Source of the DNA: Candidatus Woesearchaeota archaeon | Lineage (GTDB): Archaea; Nanobdellota; Nanobdellia; SCGC-AAA011-G17; JACPNG01 | DNA length: 7,116 nucleotides | Assembly (NCBI GenBank): GCA_016185555.1 | Contig: JACPNI010000065.1 | Coordinates: 1 to 7,116 of the forward strand | Direction of reading: 5' to 3' | Notes under the pieces: model-generated | The model's input: the letters and a program-made list of their open reading frames with translations, nothing else | Told to the model about the DNA's origin: nothing | Database searches by the model: none | In this document: positions 1 through 6,004 of the stretch, piece by piece | How the letters are laid out: the number at the start of each line of letters is the position of its first letter | How positions within the stretch are numbered: the stretch's first letter is position 1 | Position numbers and translations under genes: made by a program

Positions 1-162
1 ATGTAAAAATTCATCATAGCTATTTCTCTTATTAATAGCGGTAAATAAAGAGATAATTTTATCTAATAGTTCATTATAGGTTTGTCTGGGATACTCTTTG
101 GCCTCTTTAAGTTTATCCAGAGTTTTTTTATTAATCTGTAGGGTAGTTATTGCCTGATTCAT
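1..162 (-). CDS. Small VapB-like / DUF7557-type antitoxin-family protein, C-terminus cut by window edge
   Basis: The reading frame is open for 54 codons from an ATG at 162 down to the window edge, with no stop, so the C-terminus is missing. The N-terminus (MNQAITTLQINKKTLDKLKE) has the short beta-strand followed by a K/E-rich helix seen in archaeal ribbon-helix-helix-like VapB/DUF7557 proteins, and the following EYPRQTYNELLDKII is typical of that group. Such proteins are usually DNA-binding antitoxins encoded beside a PIN-domain or similar toxin; a partner would lie off the left edge and cannot be seen. The start is supported by a GTGAT ribosome-binding site at 170-174, seven bases upstream, and a TATA box at 198-205. 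It is divergent from valS. The antitoxin role is inferred from family resemblance only. Confidence 0.7.
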   Translation of the reverse strand, partial: MNQAITTLQINKKTLDKLKEAKEYPRQTYNELLDKIISLFTAINKRNSYDEFLH

Positions 163-169
163 ATATATA

Positions 170-174
170 ATCAC
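170..174 (-). promoter_or_regulatory. Ribosome-binding site GTGAT of the left-edge antitoxin-like gene
   Basis: GTGAT on the minus strand matches the archaeal anti-Shine-Dalgarno core and sits 7 nt before the ATG at 162. The same motif with the same 7-nt spacing precedes the DUF4258 gene. Confidence 0.55.
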
Positions 175-178
175 TTAT

Positions 179-200
179 ATATTAACTATATATTAACTAT
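179..200. repeat. Tandem 11-bp repeat in antitoxin promoter (possible operator)
   Basis: ATATTAACTAT occurs twice back to back (179-189 and 190-200) with no mismatch. The pair overlaps the TATA box and reaches towards the expected transcription start of the minus-strand gene at 162. A period of about one helical turn in this place suits a binding site for two protein dimers on one DNA face, as in autoregulated ribbon-helix-helix antitoxins. The operator role is inferred. Confidence 0.5.
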
Positions 201-205
201 ATAAA
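198..205 (-). promoter_or_regulatory. TATA box TTTATATA for the left-edge antitoxin-like gene
   Basis: TTTATATA on the minus strand lies 43 nt upstream of the ATG at 162. With the archaeal spacing of about 26 bp from box centre to start site, transcription would begin near 175, just ahead of the GTGAT ribosome-binding site. Confidence 0.6.
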
Positions 206-310
206 TCTTTCGCTAATTGTCGGGTGTGGGATAGAATTAATTTAAGTCCCGCCTATTTGGAATTGGTTATGCCAGATAATAAGTCTTAAGTTAGGAATCC
301 CAAGGAAAGC

Positions 311-319
311 TATATAAAC
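311..319 (+). promoter_or_regulatory. TATA box for the valS-prf1 operon
   Basis: TATATAAAC centred near 315 predicts transcription start near 341, giving a leader of only about 6 nt before the ATG at 347. The mRNA would be almost leaderless, which agrees with the absence of a GGTGAT-type site before valS. The rest of 207-340 shows only weak G/C-rich short stems (for example CGGG at 221-224 with CCCG at 248-251) and no gene. Confidence 0.6.
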
Positions 320-346
320 ATTATATTACTCTAATGGTTTTTGACA

Positions 347-2737
347 ATGTTAAACCCAAAAATAGAAGAAAAGCAATGGTCAAAAGACTTTGAGAAAGAA
401 CTTTATATAAATTGGAAAGAAAATAAAATATATTCATTCAATAAAAATTCTAAGAAAAAGATTTACTCTATAGACACACCGCCACCATATATTAATACAC
501 CTGTTCATATTGGTCAGGCAACTACCTATGCGTTGATGGATATGTTTGCAAGATACAGGAGAATGAAAGGTTATGAAGTCCTATTTCCATTAGGCTTGGA
601 TAAAAATGGACTGCCAATAGAGGTTGCAACTGAAAAAAAGTATAATATAAGGCTTACAAATACACCAAGAGAGGAGTTTATTGAACTGGCTAAGAAGCTT
701 CTGGATGAACATGGCCTAACAACAATTGATTCTTTTTTAAGGCTAGGAATAAGCTTTAATTCTTATGATAAAGGCAATGGTGTTGGCGATGTTTATGAGA
801 CAGATTCTTCTGAGTATAGGGAATTAACTCAATCTACTTTTATTGATCTTTGGGGCAAGAAGCTTATTTATGAGGATGAAAGAATAAATAATTACTGCCC
901 TGGATGCAAGACAACTATAGCTGACGCCGAAATTGATTATGAGGATATTGAAACGTATTTTAATTATGTTAAGTTTAAAGTTAAAGAAACTGGTGAGGAT
1001 ATTGTTATAGGAACAACTAGACCCGAATTAATCTGTACTTGTGGGATGGTTATTTTTAATCCGGAAGATAAAAGATACCAGCATCTAAAAAACAAAACAG
1101 TTATTACACCAATTTTTGAAAAGGAAGTTAAAATTAAACCTGATTCATTGGCTGCTATAGAAAAAGGAACAGGTTTAGTAATGATGTGTTCTGCAGGTGA
1201 TCTTTCAGATATTAGATTTTTTAGGGATAATAAACTGGATCCTGTAGTTGCAATAGATGAACATGGGAGAATGAATAAGAATGCAGGTTTCTTACAGGGT
1301 TTAAAAGTAAAAGAGGCAAGAAATAGTATTATTGAATCTTTAAAGAAAAATGACCTTTTAGTTAAACAAGAAAGAATAATCCATAGAACACCAGTATGCG
1401 AGAGATCTAAGGATCATATTGAGTTTATTGCAATGAAAGAATTCTATCTTAAACAAGTCGAATTCAAGAAAAACATTAGGAAGTTAATTGGGAATATTAA
1501 TTTTTATGATGAAAGTTCCAGGCAGATATTAGTTGACTGGATTGAGTCTGTTTCAATAGACTGGCCAATATCAAGAAGGAGATATTACGCTACTGAAGTG
1601 CCATTATGGTATTGCAGAAAATGTAATTATATTGTTGTTCCAAAACCAGGAAGGTATTACCAACCGTGGAAGGAAAAAGCACCAATAGATTCATGCCCTA
1701 AATGTCATTCTAAAGAATTTACCGGCGATACAAGGGTATTTGATACATGGTTTGACTCTTCAAATACACCTTTGTATGTGCTTCAATATTATTCTGATAG
1801 AAAATTCTTTGAGAAAAATAACCCTTGCTCATTAAGGCCACAGGGAAAGGAGATTGTCAGGACATGGTTGTATTACACCCTTCTTAAGGCTTATTTGTTA
1901 AATAATAAGCCTGTTTTTACGGATGTATGGATTAATTATCATATTGTTGATGAAAAAGGGAACAAGATGTCTAAATCAAAGGGAAATGTTATTGATCCTA
2001 AGGCAATACTGGATAAGTTTGGTGCAGAGCCTTTTAGGTTGTGGGCTGTTACTGAAGGTAATTTGACGAAAACAGATTTTAGATGTTCATTTGAAAGGAT
2101 TGAGGGGGCCTCTAAAACCCTTAATAAATTATGGAATATTGCAAGGTTTATCTCTATGTTTGAAGAATCTAAAAAACCAAAAGAATTGCAGGAACTTGAT
2201 AAATGGATCATAAATGAAATTTCAGGGCTAATTGAACTAAGCGATAAAAGCTATGGTGAATATGATTTTTATACACCAGCGACTTCAATAAAGCATTTTA
2301 TATGGGAGACATTCGCATCCAACTATATTGAACTTGTTAAAAAGAGAGTTTATAATGAGGAAAACAAATTTACTAAAGAAGAACAAAATTCAGCAGCCTA
2401 TACATGCTATTTGGTCTTGTTTAATCTTCTTAAATTAATGGCGCCAATTAATCCATTTTTAACATACAAACTTTATTATAATCTGAAGTGTATGGATGTT
2501 CATTTTGAGGAATTTCCAAAGCCAATAAAGAAGTTTAAATTAGGTTTTAAGAAAGAAGATATTTTTGAGATTAATGGCATTATCTGGAAGTTTAAAAAAG
2601 AAAAAAATCTTTCTCTTAAAGATCCAATTAGTTCTTTAACCTTAGATAAGAAATTTAAGGGCCTTATAAAAGATCTTTTAGAGGCCCATAATATCAGGGA
2701 AATTGATTTTGGCAGCAAGTTTAATATAGTATTCTGA
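347..2737 (+). CDS. valS: Valyl-tRNA synthetase, archaeal type
   Basis: This class I aminoacyl-tRNA synthetase charges tRNA-Val with valine using ATP, in the cytoplasm. Numbered from the ATG at 347 (796 residues), it shows the HIGH signature as HIGQ at 54-57, the editing-domain TTRPE at 223-227, the conserved VFDTWFDSS segment, and an intact KMSKS at 540-544. Cysteine pairs CPGC (184-187), CRKC (423-426) and CPKC (450-453) look like zinc-binding sites. The ISRRRYYATEVPLWYC stretch is typical of archaeal ValRS rather than IleRS. An anticodon-binding helical domain follows, and the protein ends where archaeal homologues usually end. An upstream in-frame TTG at 341 also exists, but it coincides with the predicted transcription start, so ATG 347 is preferred. 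It is the first gene of an operon with prf1, 13 nt downstream. No key motif is missing. Confidence 0.93.
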   Translation: MLNPKIEEKQWSKDFEKELYINWKENKIYSFNKNSKKKIYSIDTPPPYINTPVHIGQATTYALMDMFARYRRMKGYEVLFPLGLDKNGLPIEVATEKKYNIRLTNTPREEFIELAKKLLDEHGLTTIDSFLRLGISFNSYDKGNGVGDVYETDSSEYRELTQSTFIDLWGKKLIYEDERINNYCPGCKTTIADAEIDYEDIETYFNYVKFKVKETGEDIVIGTTRPELICTCGMVIFNPEDKRYQHLKNKTVITPIFEKEVKIKPDSLAAIEKGTGLVMMCSAGDLSDIRFFRDNKLDPVVAIDEHGRMNKNAGFLQGLKVKEARNSIIESLKKNDLLVKQERIIHRTPVCERSKDHIEFIAMKEFYLKQVEFKKNIRKLIGNINFYDESSRQILVDWIESVSIDWPISRRRYYATEVPLWYCRKCNYIVVPKPGRYYQPWKEKAPIDSCPKCHSKEFTGDTRVFDTWFDSSNTPLYVLQYYSDRKFFEKNNPCSLRPQGKEIVRTWLYYTLLKAYLLNNKPVFTDVWINYHIVDEKGNKMSKSKGNVIDPKAILDKFGAEPFRLWAVTEGNLTKTDFRCSFERIEGASKTLNKLWNIARFISMFEESKKPKELQELDKWIINEISGLIELSDKSYGEYDFYTPATSIKHFIWETFASNYIELVKKRVYNEENKFTKEEQNSAAYTCYLVLFNLLKLMAPINPFLTYKLYYNLKCMDVHFEEFPKPIKKFKLGFKKEDIFEINGIIWKFKKEKNLSLKDPISSLTLDKKFKGLIKDLLEAHNIREIDFGSKFNIVF

Positions 2738-2740
2738 CTT

Positions 2741-2746
2741 GGTGAT
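2741..2746 (+). promoter_or_regulatory. Ribosome-binding site GGTGAT deciding the prf1 start
   Basis: A perfect GGTGAT lies just after the valS stop and 4 nt before the ATG at 2751. It fixes that ATG as the start and makes the in-frame TTG at 2739 and GTG at 2742 unlikely, since both lie within or overlap this site. Confidence 0.75.
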
Positions 2747-2750
2747 TTCT

Positions 2751-5141
2751 ATGAACGTCAAAGAAAAACATAAACTTAGGAAGTTTATTAAGGAACTGGA
2801 AGCTGTTAGGGGCCGGCATACTGAACTTGTTTCTGTATATGTTCCTGCAGGTTATGAGCTAATAAAGATAATTCAGCATTTGGAACAGGAAAGTGGTACT
2901 GCTTCTAATATAAAAGATGCGAGAACAAGAAAGAATGTTATTGATAGTCTTGAAAGGGCAATAAGGCATTTAAGGTTATTTAAGAGGACACCAGATAATG
3001 GCCTTGCTGTTTTTGCCGGTAATGCATCTGAAGCAGAGAATAAAATAGACATTAAAGTATGGAGCATTGAACCCCCGGACCCATTGAACTTCAGGCTTTA
3101 CAGATGTGACCAGACTTTTATGCTTGATCCTTTAAAAGATATGCTTGAGCATAAAGAGGTATATGGGCTAATTGTTGTTGATAAAAGAGAAGGGAATATT
3201 GGATTGTTGAAAGGACATGCTATAACTGAATTGAGAGAATTAACCTCTGGTGTTCCCGGGAAATTTAAGACGGGCGGACAATGCATTAGCGAAGATACGC
3301 TTGTAATGAAAGATAATGGAGAGTTAATTGAAATAAAGAAATCACATAATCCAATGACAATTATCTCAGAGAACTTTAATATAGAAAAGTCAGAGGAAAC
3401 ACCGATAGTATCAAAGTGGGAGAATAAAAAAGAGTTATTTAAGGTAATTACTTGCTATCCAAAATTTGAAATAAAAGCATCAGCAGATCATGTTTTCTTT
3501 GTTAGAACAGAGAATGGTATTGAGGAGAAAAGACTTTCTGATATCAATGCTGGAGCTTATTTGCTATTGCCTGAGAAAATAAACTTGAATTTAAAAGAAC
3601 AACCACTGGATTTTGTGCCAGAAGTTAAATATCAGTTTAATATGAAGAAAATTAATCTTCCTAAGATTCTTACACCAGAGATTGCGCAGTTATTTGGATA
3701 TTATCTTGGTGATGGTAGTTATGAAATTGATAGGTTAACATTTTTTGAGCAGAGAGAAGAGGTTGCCATTTATTATAAAAACTTAATCGAAAAATTATTC
3801 AATGTTAAATGTGACCTTAGATTCAGGAAAGATAAAAATTATTATCAATTAAGAGTTTATAGTAGAATTATAACCCAATTATTTAAGAAATATTTCAATT
3901 ATAAAGATAAAACTATGAAGGGCAAAATTCCTAGCATCATTTTAAAGTCTCCAGACGATGTTTTAGCAGCATTCGTTAAAGGATTTTTTGATGCTGAAGG
4001 TTATGTTTCTAGTACAACGAGGGTGGCGTTAGGTATTAATAATAAATATATCCAAAGGCAGTTACAACTTTCACTATTAAGGTTAGGAATAATTTCTTCT
4101 ATTTTGGAATATGACAATAGGAGAAATCCCTATTCAAAGAATTTTAGATATACTTTGGCAGTTGATGATAAAGAATCTTTAGAAAAGTATGAAAAATTAG
4201 TGGGTTTTTCAAGTCAAGAAAAGTCTAAAAAGCTTAAATATATAATAACTAAAAGAAGTAACAGGAATAAAGTTCGGCAAATAGTTGTTAATGGTAAAGA
4301 AATTGCAAAAATATTAAGGAATTCTGGTTATTCTACATTCAAACTCATGAATTCTCAATTTTTTTTAAACAAAAGACAGCTAAATAAAGAGATTTTTAAA
4401 AAAAGAATCCTTGATAATATTACTGATGAAGATCTTAAAAAAAGGCTTTATTTTTTCTATGATTCTAATTTGATTGTAGCTAAAATATCTAAGATTACAA
4501 GTATTGGCGTTGGAAAAACAATCGATATAGAAACAAAGAACCATAATTTCTTAGCAAATGGTTTAATCGTACATAATTCATCACAAAGATTAGAAAGATT
4601 AAGAGAAGGAATGGCTAAGGATTTTTTTGTAAGGATTGGAGAGGCTGCAAATTCAATATTTCTTGAGATGAAAGAGAATCTTAAAGGAATAATTATTGGT
4701 GGTCCGGGTATGACAAAAGAAGAGTTTTTAGCAGGTCATTACTTAAATAATGAATTGAAAAGAAAAGTTATCGGTGTTAAAGATCTAAGTTATACAGGAG
4801 AGTTTGGTTTAAATGAATTAGTTGACAAGAGTGATGATTTATTAGCTAAGGAAGGGATTATGGAAGAGAAGAAGATAATGACCAAATTCTTTGAAATGCT
4901 TGGAAAAGAACCTGGAAAAGTTTCTTATGGAAAGACCGAAGTTGCCAAAGTGCTTGAAATGTCTGCTGTTGATAAATTATTATTATCTGAATCACTGCCT
5001 GATGAAGAGATTGAAATGTGGGAAGAAAAGGCAGAACAATATGGCACAGATGTTGTAGTTATTTCAATAGAAACAAGAGAAGGAGCGCAATTAAAAGAGC
5101 TTGGTGGAATTGCAGCTATTTTGAGGTATGCGTTAAGATAA
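2751..5141 (+). CDS. prf1: Peptide chain release factor aRF1 interrupted by an intein
   Basis: aRF1 recognises stop codons in the ribosomal A site and triggers peptidyl-tRNA hydrolysis. The precursor is 796 residues; removing the intein (178-609) leaves a 364-residue factor. Domain 1 holds the stop-codon-reading region with TASNIKD (D56, where the family has NIKS) and YRCDQTF at 117-123, matching YxCxxxF. Domain 2 holds GGQ at 175-177, the catalytic tip, with the intein joined directly after Gln177 and SSQRLERLRE resuming at 610. Domain 3 ends in GGIAAILRY, the usual aRF1 C-terminus. The cysteine-rich mini-domain normally found after the LLLSE-type segment is absent, explaining a length below the usual 410-420. 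The start is set by GGTGAT 4 nt upstream. It lies 13 nt after valS, so both are probably co-transcribed. Family assignment is firm; activity of the precursor before splicing is not expected. Confidence 0.93.
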   Translation: MNVKEKHKLRKFIKELEAVRGRHTELVSVYVPAGYELIKIIQHLEQESGTASNIKDARTRKNVIDSLERAIRHLRLFKRTPDNGLAVFAGNASEAENKIDIKVWSIEPPDPLNFRLYRCDQTFMLDPLKDMLEHKEVYGLIVVDKREGNIGLLKGHAITELRELTSGVPGKFKTGGQCISEDTLVMKDNGELIEIKKSHNPMTIISENFNIEKSEETPIVSKWENKKELFKVITCYPKFEIKASADHVFFVRTENGIEEKRLSDINAGAYLLLPEKINLNLKEQPLDFVPEVKYQFNMKKINLPKILTPEIAQLFGYYLGDGSYEIDRLTFFEQREEVAIYYKNLIEKLFNVKCDLRFRKDKNYYQLRVYSRIITQLFKKYFNYKDKTMKGKIPSIILKSPDDVLAAFVKGFFDAEGYVSSTTRVALGINNKYIQRQLQLSLLRLGIISSILEYDNRRNPYSKNFRYTLAVDDKESLEKYEKLVGFSSQEKSKKLKYIITKRSNRNKVRQIVVNGKEIAKILRNSGYSTFKLMNSQFFLNKRQLNKEIFKKRILDNITDEDLKKRLYFFYDSNLIVAKISKITSIGVGKTIDIETKNHNFLANGLIVHNSSQRLERLREGMAKDFFVRIGEAANSIFLEMKENLKGIIIGGPGMTKEEFLAGHYLNNELKRKVIGVKDLSYTGEFGLNELVDKSDDLLAKEGIMEEKKIMTKFFEMLGKEPGKVSYGKTEVAKVLEMSAVDKLLLSESLPDEEIEMWEEKAEQYGTDVVVISIETREGAQLKELGGIAAILRYALR
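3282..4577 (+). mobile_element. Intein with LAGLIDADG homing endonuclease, in aRF1 after GGQ
   Basis: This in-frame 432-residue insertion begins with Cys1 (CISEDTLVM) and ends with LIVHN, followed by Ser of the C-extein, the standard chemistry of a class 1 self-splicing intein. Block B is seen as ASADH with His70; the usual Thr of TxxH is Ser67 here. Two LAGLIDADG-type helices are intact: LFGYYLGDG at 137-145 with acidic Asp144, and FVKGFFDAEG at 231-240 with acidic Asp237, so the homing endonuclease may be active. The C-terminal splicing blocks read KTIDIETKNHNFLANGLIVHN-like, with His421, His431 and Asn432. Boundaries are unambiguous because the flanks rejoin to GGQ-SSQRLERLRE, the normal aRF1 sequence. 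The nuclease would recognise the intein-less GGQ codon region. By eye the intein is at least as AT-rich as its host gene. Confidence 0.93.
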
Positions 5142-5156
5142 GATTGTATGTTAACA

Positions 5157-5184
5157 AAAGTGGGCGAGAAACCCCACACACTTT
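5157..5184. terminator. Possible hairpin terminator between convergent prf1 and the zinc-ribbon/AbrB gene
   Basis: GTGGG (5160-5164) pairs with CCCAC (5173-5177), and an alternative AAAGTG/CACTTT pairing (5157-5162 with 5179-5184) surrounds it. On the minus strand the stem is followed by TTTTG. It lies between two converging genes, so it could end transcripts from either side. Archaeal terminators are mostly simple T-tracts, so the call is tentative. Confidence 0.35.
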
Positions 5185-5209
5185 AGAGGTGGAGTATGTC
5201 ACTTATATG

Positions 5210-5512
5210 CTAAGAAGGAATTACTTTAATTATGCCATTTTCTGAGATAATTGCTACTTCTTCATTATCTTTAAGGTGACATTTCTTAACAATTTCCTTT
5301 GGTATCCTAAGACCTATACTTAACCCCCATTTAGAAAGCTTTACATGATATTTTTTTATAGTCCTATATTTTTCAGCCATATTATGTAATTGTTTCATAT
5401 CAACTATTTCTTCACCGCATTTAACGCATTTAAAATAATTATAATTAATACCTTCAGGCGTTTGGGCAGTTTTTTCCAACATATCCCCATGACATTCCGA
5501 ACATATTTTCAT
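5210..5512 (-). CDS. Zinc-ribbon (YgiT/MqsA-type) fused to MazE/AbrB DNA-binding domain; probable antitoxin
   Basis: The 100-residue protein has two parts. Residues 1-35 form a zinc ribbon with CSEC at 4-7 and CVKC at 29-32, resembling the N-terminal toxin-binding domain of MqsA/YgiT antitoxins. Residues 55-100 form a swapped-hairpin AbrB/MazE domain, recognised by KLSKWGLSIGLRIPKEIV, then EVAIISENGIIKVIPS. MqsA proteins normally carry a helix-turn-helix in that place. The ATG at 5512 overlaps the stop of the upstream DUF4258 gene as ATGA and has its own strong GGGGAGG site at 5518-5524, so translation is coupled but boosted, which would favour antitoxin excess. The stop is TAG. Likely role: bind and neutralise the DUF4258 protein and repress their shared promoter. 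The domain calls are strong; the antitoxin role comes from context. Confidence 0.8.
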   Translation of the reverse strand: MKICSECHGDMLEKTAQTPEGINYNYFKCVKCGEEIVDMKQLHNMAEKYRTIKKYHVKLSKWGLSIGLRIPKEIVKKCHLKDNEEVAIISENGIIKVIPS

Positions 5513-5730
5513 TTTTTCCTCCCCTCAATTGTTATTATTTTTATTTTCAATCCCACTAGTTCTCCAACACAAATTGTCGATCTAGATATGAATTTAACAT
5601 GATTTTTACCAAATTTTTTTACTTTCCCGCTCTTTATGCAGTTTTCTATTAGATCCGGACTAATTTTTCTCTGAGTTGCCCTAATGAAGGCATGATGTTT
5701 AATTTCAATCTCGTATTTAGTTCGGTCCAT
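5509..5730 (-). CDS. DUF4258-family protein, probable toxin of a toxin-antitoxin pair
   Basis: This small basic protein has 73 residues. EIKHHAFIRATQRKISPDLI is the typical DUF4258 opening (a histidine/arginine-rich helix followed by the ISxxxI helix), followed by the beta-strand part with KSGKVKKFGKNHVKF and a closing IKIITIEG strand. DUF4258 proteins are commonly encoded next to YgiT-type zinc-finger antitoxins and are thought to be toxin-like; the biochemical activity is not established from sequence here. The ATG at 5730 is chosen over the upstream GTG at 5742 because that GTG is part of the GTGAT ribosome-binding site (5738-5742), the same layout as the gene at the left edge. Its stop overlaps the start of the next gene (ATGA). 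The toxin-first gene order is like that of mqsRA and higBA. Confidence 0.75.
   Translation of the reverse strand: MDRTKYEIEIKHHAFIRATQRKISPDLIENCIKSGKVKKFGKNHVKFISRSTICVGELVGLKIKIITIEGRKK
5518..5524 (-). promoter_or_regulatory. Strong internal ribosome-binding site GGGGAGG for the zinc-ribbon/AbrB gene
   Basis: GGGGAGG lies inside the last codons of the DUF4258 gene, 5 nt before the downstream ATG. It is a better match to the anti-Shine-Dalgarno than the GTGAT used by the first gene, suggesting higher expression of the second protein. Confidence 0.6.
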
Positions 5731-5737
5731 TAAATAT

Positions 5738-5742
5738 ATCAC
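5738..5742 (-). promoter_or_regulatory. Ribosome-binding site GTGAT of the DUF4258 gene
   Basis: GTGAT lies 7 nt before ATG 5730. It overlaps an in-frame GTG that could otherwise be mistaken for the start codon. Confidence 0.6.
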
Positions 5743-5750
5743 TTAATATC

Positions 5751-5785
5751 AAATAGTATTCATTAATATATAAACCTTACTATTT
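5751..5785. promoter_or_regulatory. Inverted repeat bracketing the TATA box of the DUF4258 operon (possible operator)
   Basis: AAATAGTA at 5751-5758 and its exact reverse complement TACTATTT at 5778-5785 lie on either side of the TATA box at 5767-5774. The symmetry centre is at 5768, inside the box. A dimeric repressor bound here would block TATA-binding protein. It is a candidate site for the AbrB-domain protein of the same operon; the role is inferred. Confidence 0.45.
5767..5774 (-). promoter_or_regulatory. TATA box TTTATATA of the DUF4258 operon
   Basis: TTTATATA on the minus strand lies 44 nt upstream of ATG 5730, predicting transcription start near 5744 and a leader of about 14 nt that just includes the GTGAT site. 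Confidence 0.6.
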
Positions 5786-5866
5786 AATTTTGCAGAATCG
5801 CATGGCTTTAAGGTTGTTGATATAATTACATTTAAAATGCCTTTAAAAGCTACCTTTTCATTTCAT

Positions 5867-5874
5867 AAAAAAAA
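5867..5874 (-). terminator. T8 tract, possible terminator of the AbrB-RelE operon
   Basis: A run of eight T on the minus strand lies about 130 nt downstream of the relE-type stop. Archaeal transcription often ends at such T-tracts without a hairpin. It is the longest T-run in this gap. Confidence 0.4.
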
Positions 5875-5881
5875 GTTTATA

Positions 5882-6001
5882 ATGTTGGTGTTGGCTGTTT
5901 TGTACTTAAAAAGGTTAATTCAATATGATAAAAATGGAGTATACGAAAATTATTTCACCCCTGCCAACTCCGCTAAAATAGCCAGAGCCCAAGAACCCTA
6001 G
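5882..6001 (+). CDS. Possible 39-residue small ORF across the GC-rich island
   Basis: An open frame runs from ATG 5882 to TAG 5999-6001. Its C-terminal half reads YENYFTPANSAKIARAQEP, unusually Ala/Pro-rich for this AT-rich neighbourhood; the N-terminal half starts MLVLAVLYLKRL. There is no ribosome-binding site, and a TATA-like TTTATAAT (5876-5883) overlaps the ATG, so a transcript from that box would miss this start. A second overlapping frame from ATG 5925 gives an 18-residue peptide (MIKMEYTKIISPLPTPLK). The minus strand is also open here in one frame (GSGYFSGVGRGE). Because three frames read plausibly, coding cannot be decided; the DNA or RNA itself may be what matters. No function can be given. 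Confidence 0.22.
   Translation: MLVLAVLYLKRLIQYDKNGVYENYFTPANSAKIARAQEP
5957..5999. other. GC-rich island of unknown function flanked by short direct repeats
   Basis: This 43-nt stretch has 24 G/C (about 56 percent) inside a strongly AT-rich gap, with nearly all C on the plus strand and G on the minus strand. It contains a GCTA-AAA-TAGC hairpin (5972-5982) with outer CTC/GAG pairs (5968-5970 with 5985-5987). Exact 9-nt direct repeats AAATTATTT flank it at 5947-5955 and 6002-6010; the second covers the relE-type stop codon. The G-runs on the minus strand would lie in the 3' untranslated region of the toxin mRNA. It could be a structured RNA, a repeat-element remnant or a small coding motif. 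Confidence 0.45.
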
Positions 6002-6004
6002 AAA

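Noticed and set aside
207..310. Possible tRNA or T-box-like leader before valS.
   Set aside because: No GTTCNANNC arm, cloverleaf or T-box sequence is visible, and the predicted transcription start lies downstream of this stretch.
1939..2718. Minus-strand open frames of 90 and 72 codons inside valS.
   Set aside because: They are shadows of a highly conserved gene, show no family resemblance and have no promoter or ribosome-binding site.
2739..2750. TTG (2739) or GTG (2742) as the prf1 start.
   Set aside because: Both overlap the GGTGAT ribosome-binding site of the ATG at 2751.
5018..5245. Plus-strand 75-codon frame across the end of prf1.
   Set aside because: It overlaps the conserved aRF1 C-terminus in another frame and the composition is not protein-like.
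5925..5938. ATGATAAAAATGGA also occurs inverted at 6523-6536, the start region of the AbrB antitoxin, possibly terminal repeats of a mobile unit or a decayed antitoxin copy.
   Set aside because: A 14-nt A-rich match is not far from chance in DNA this AT-rich, and similarity stops on both sides.
5957..5999. GC-rich island considered as a tRNA gene remnant.
   Set aside because: No T-arm consensus or acceptor stem pairing could be found on either strand.
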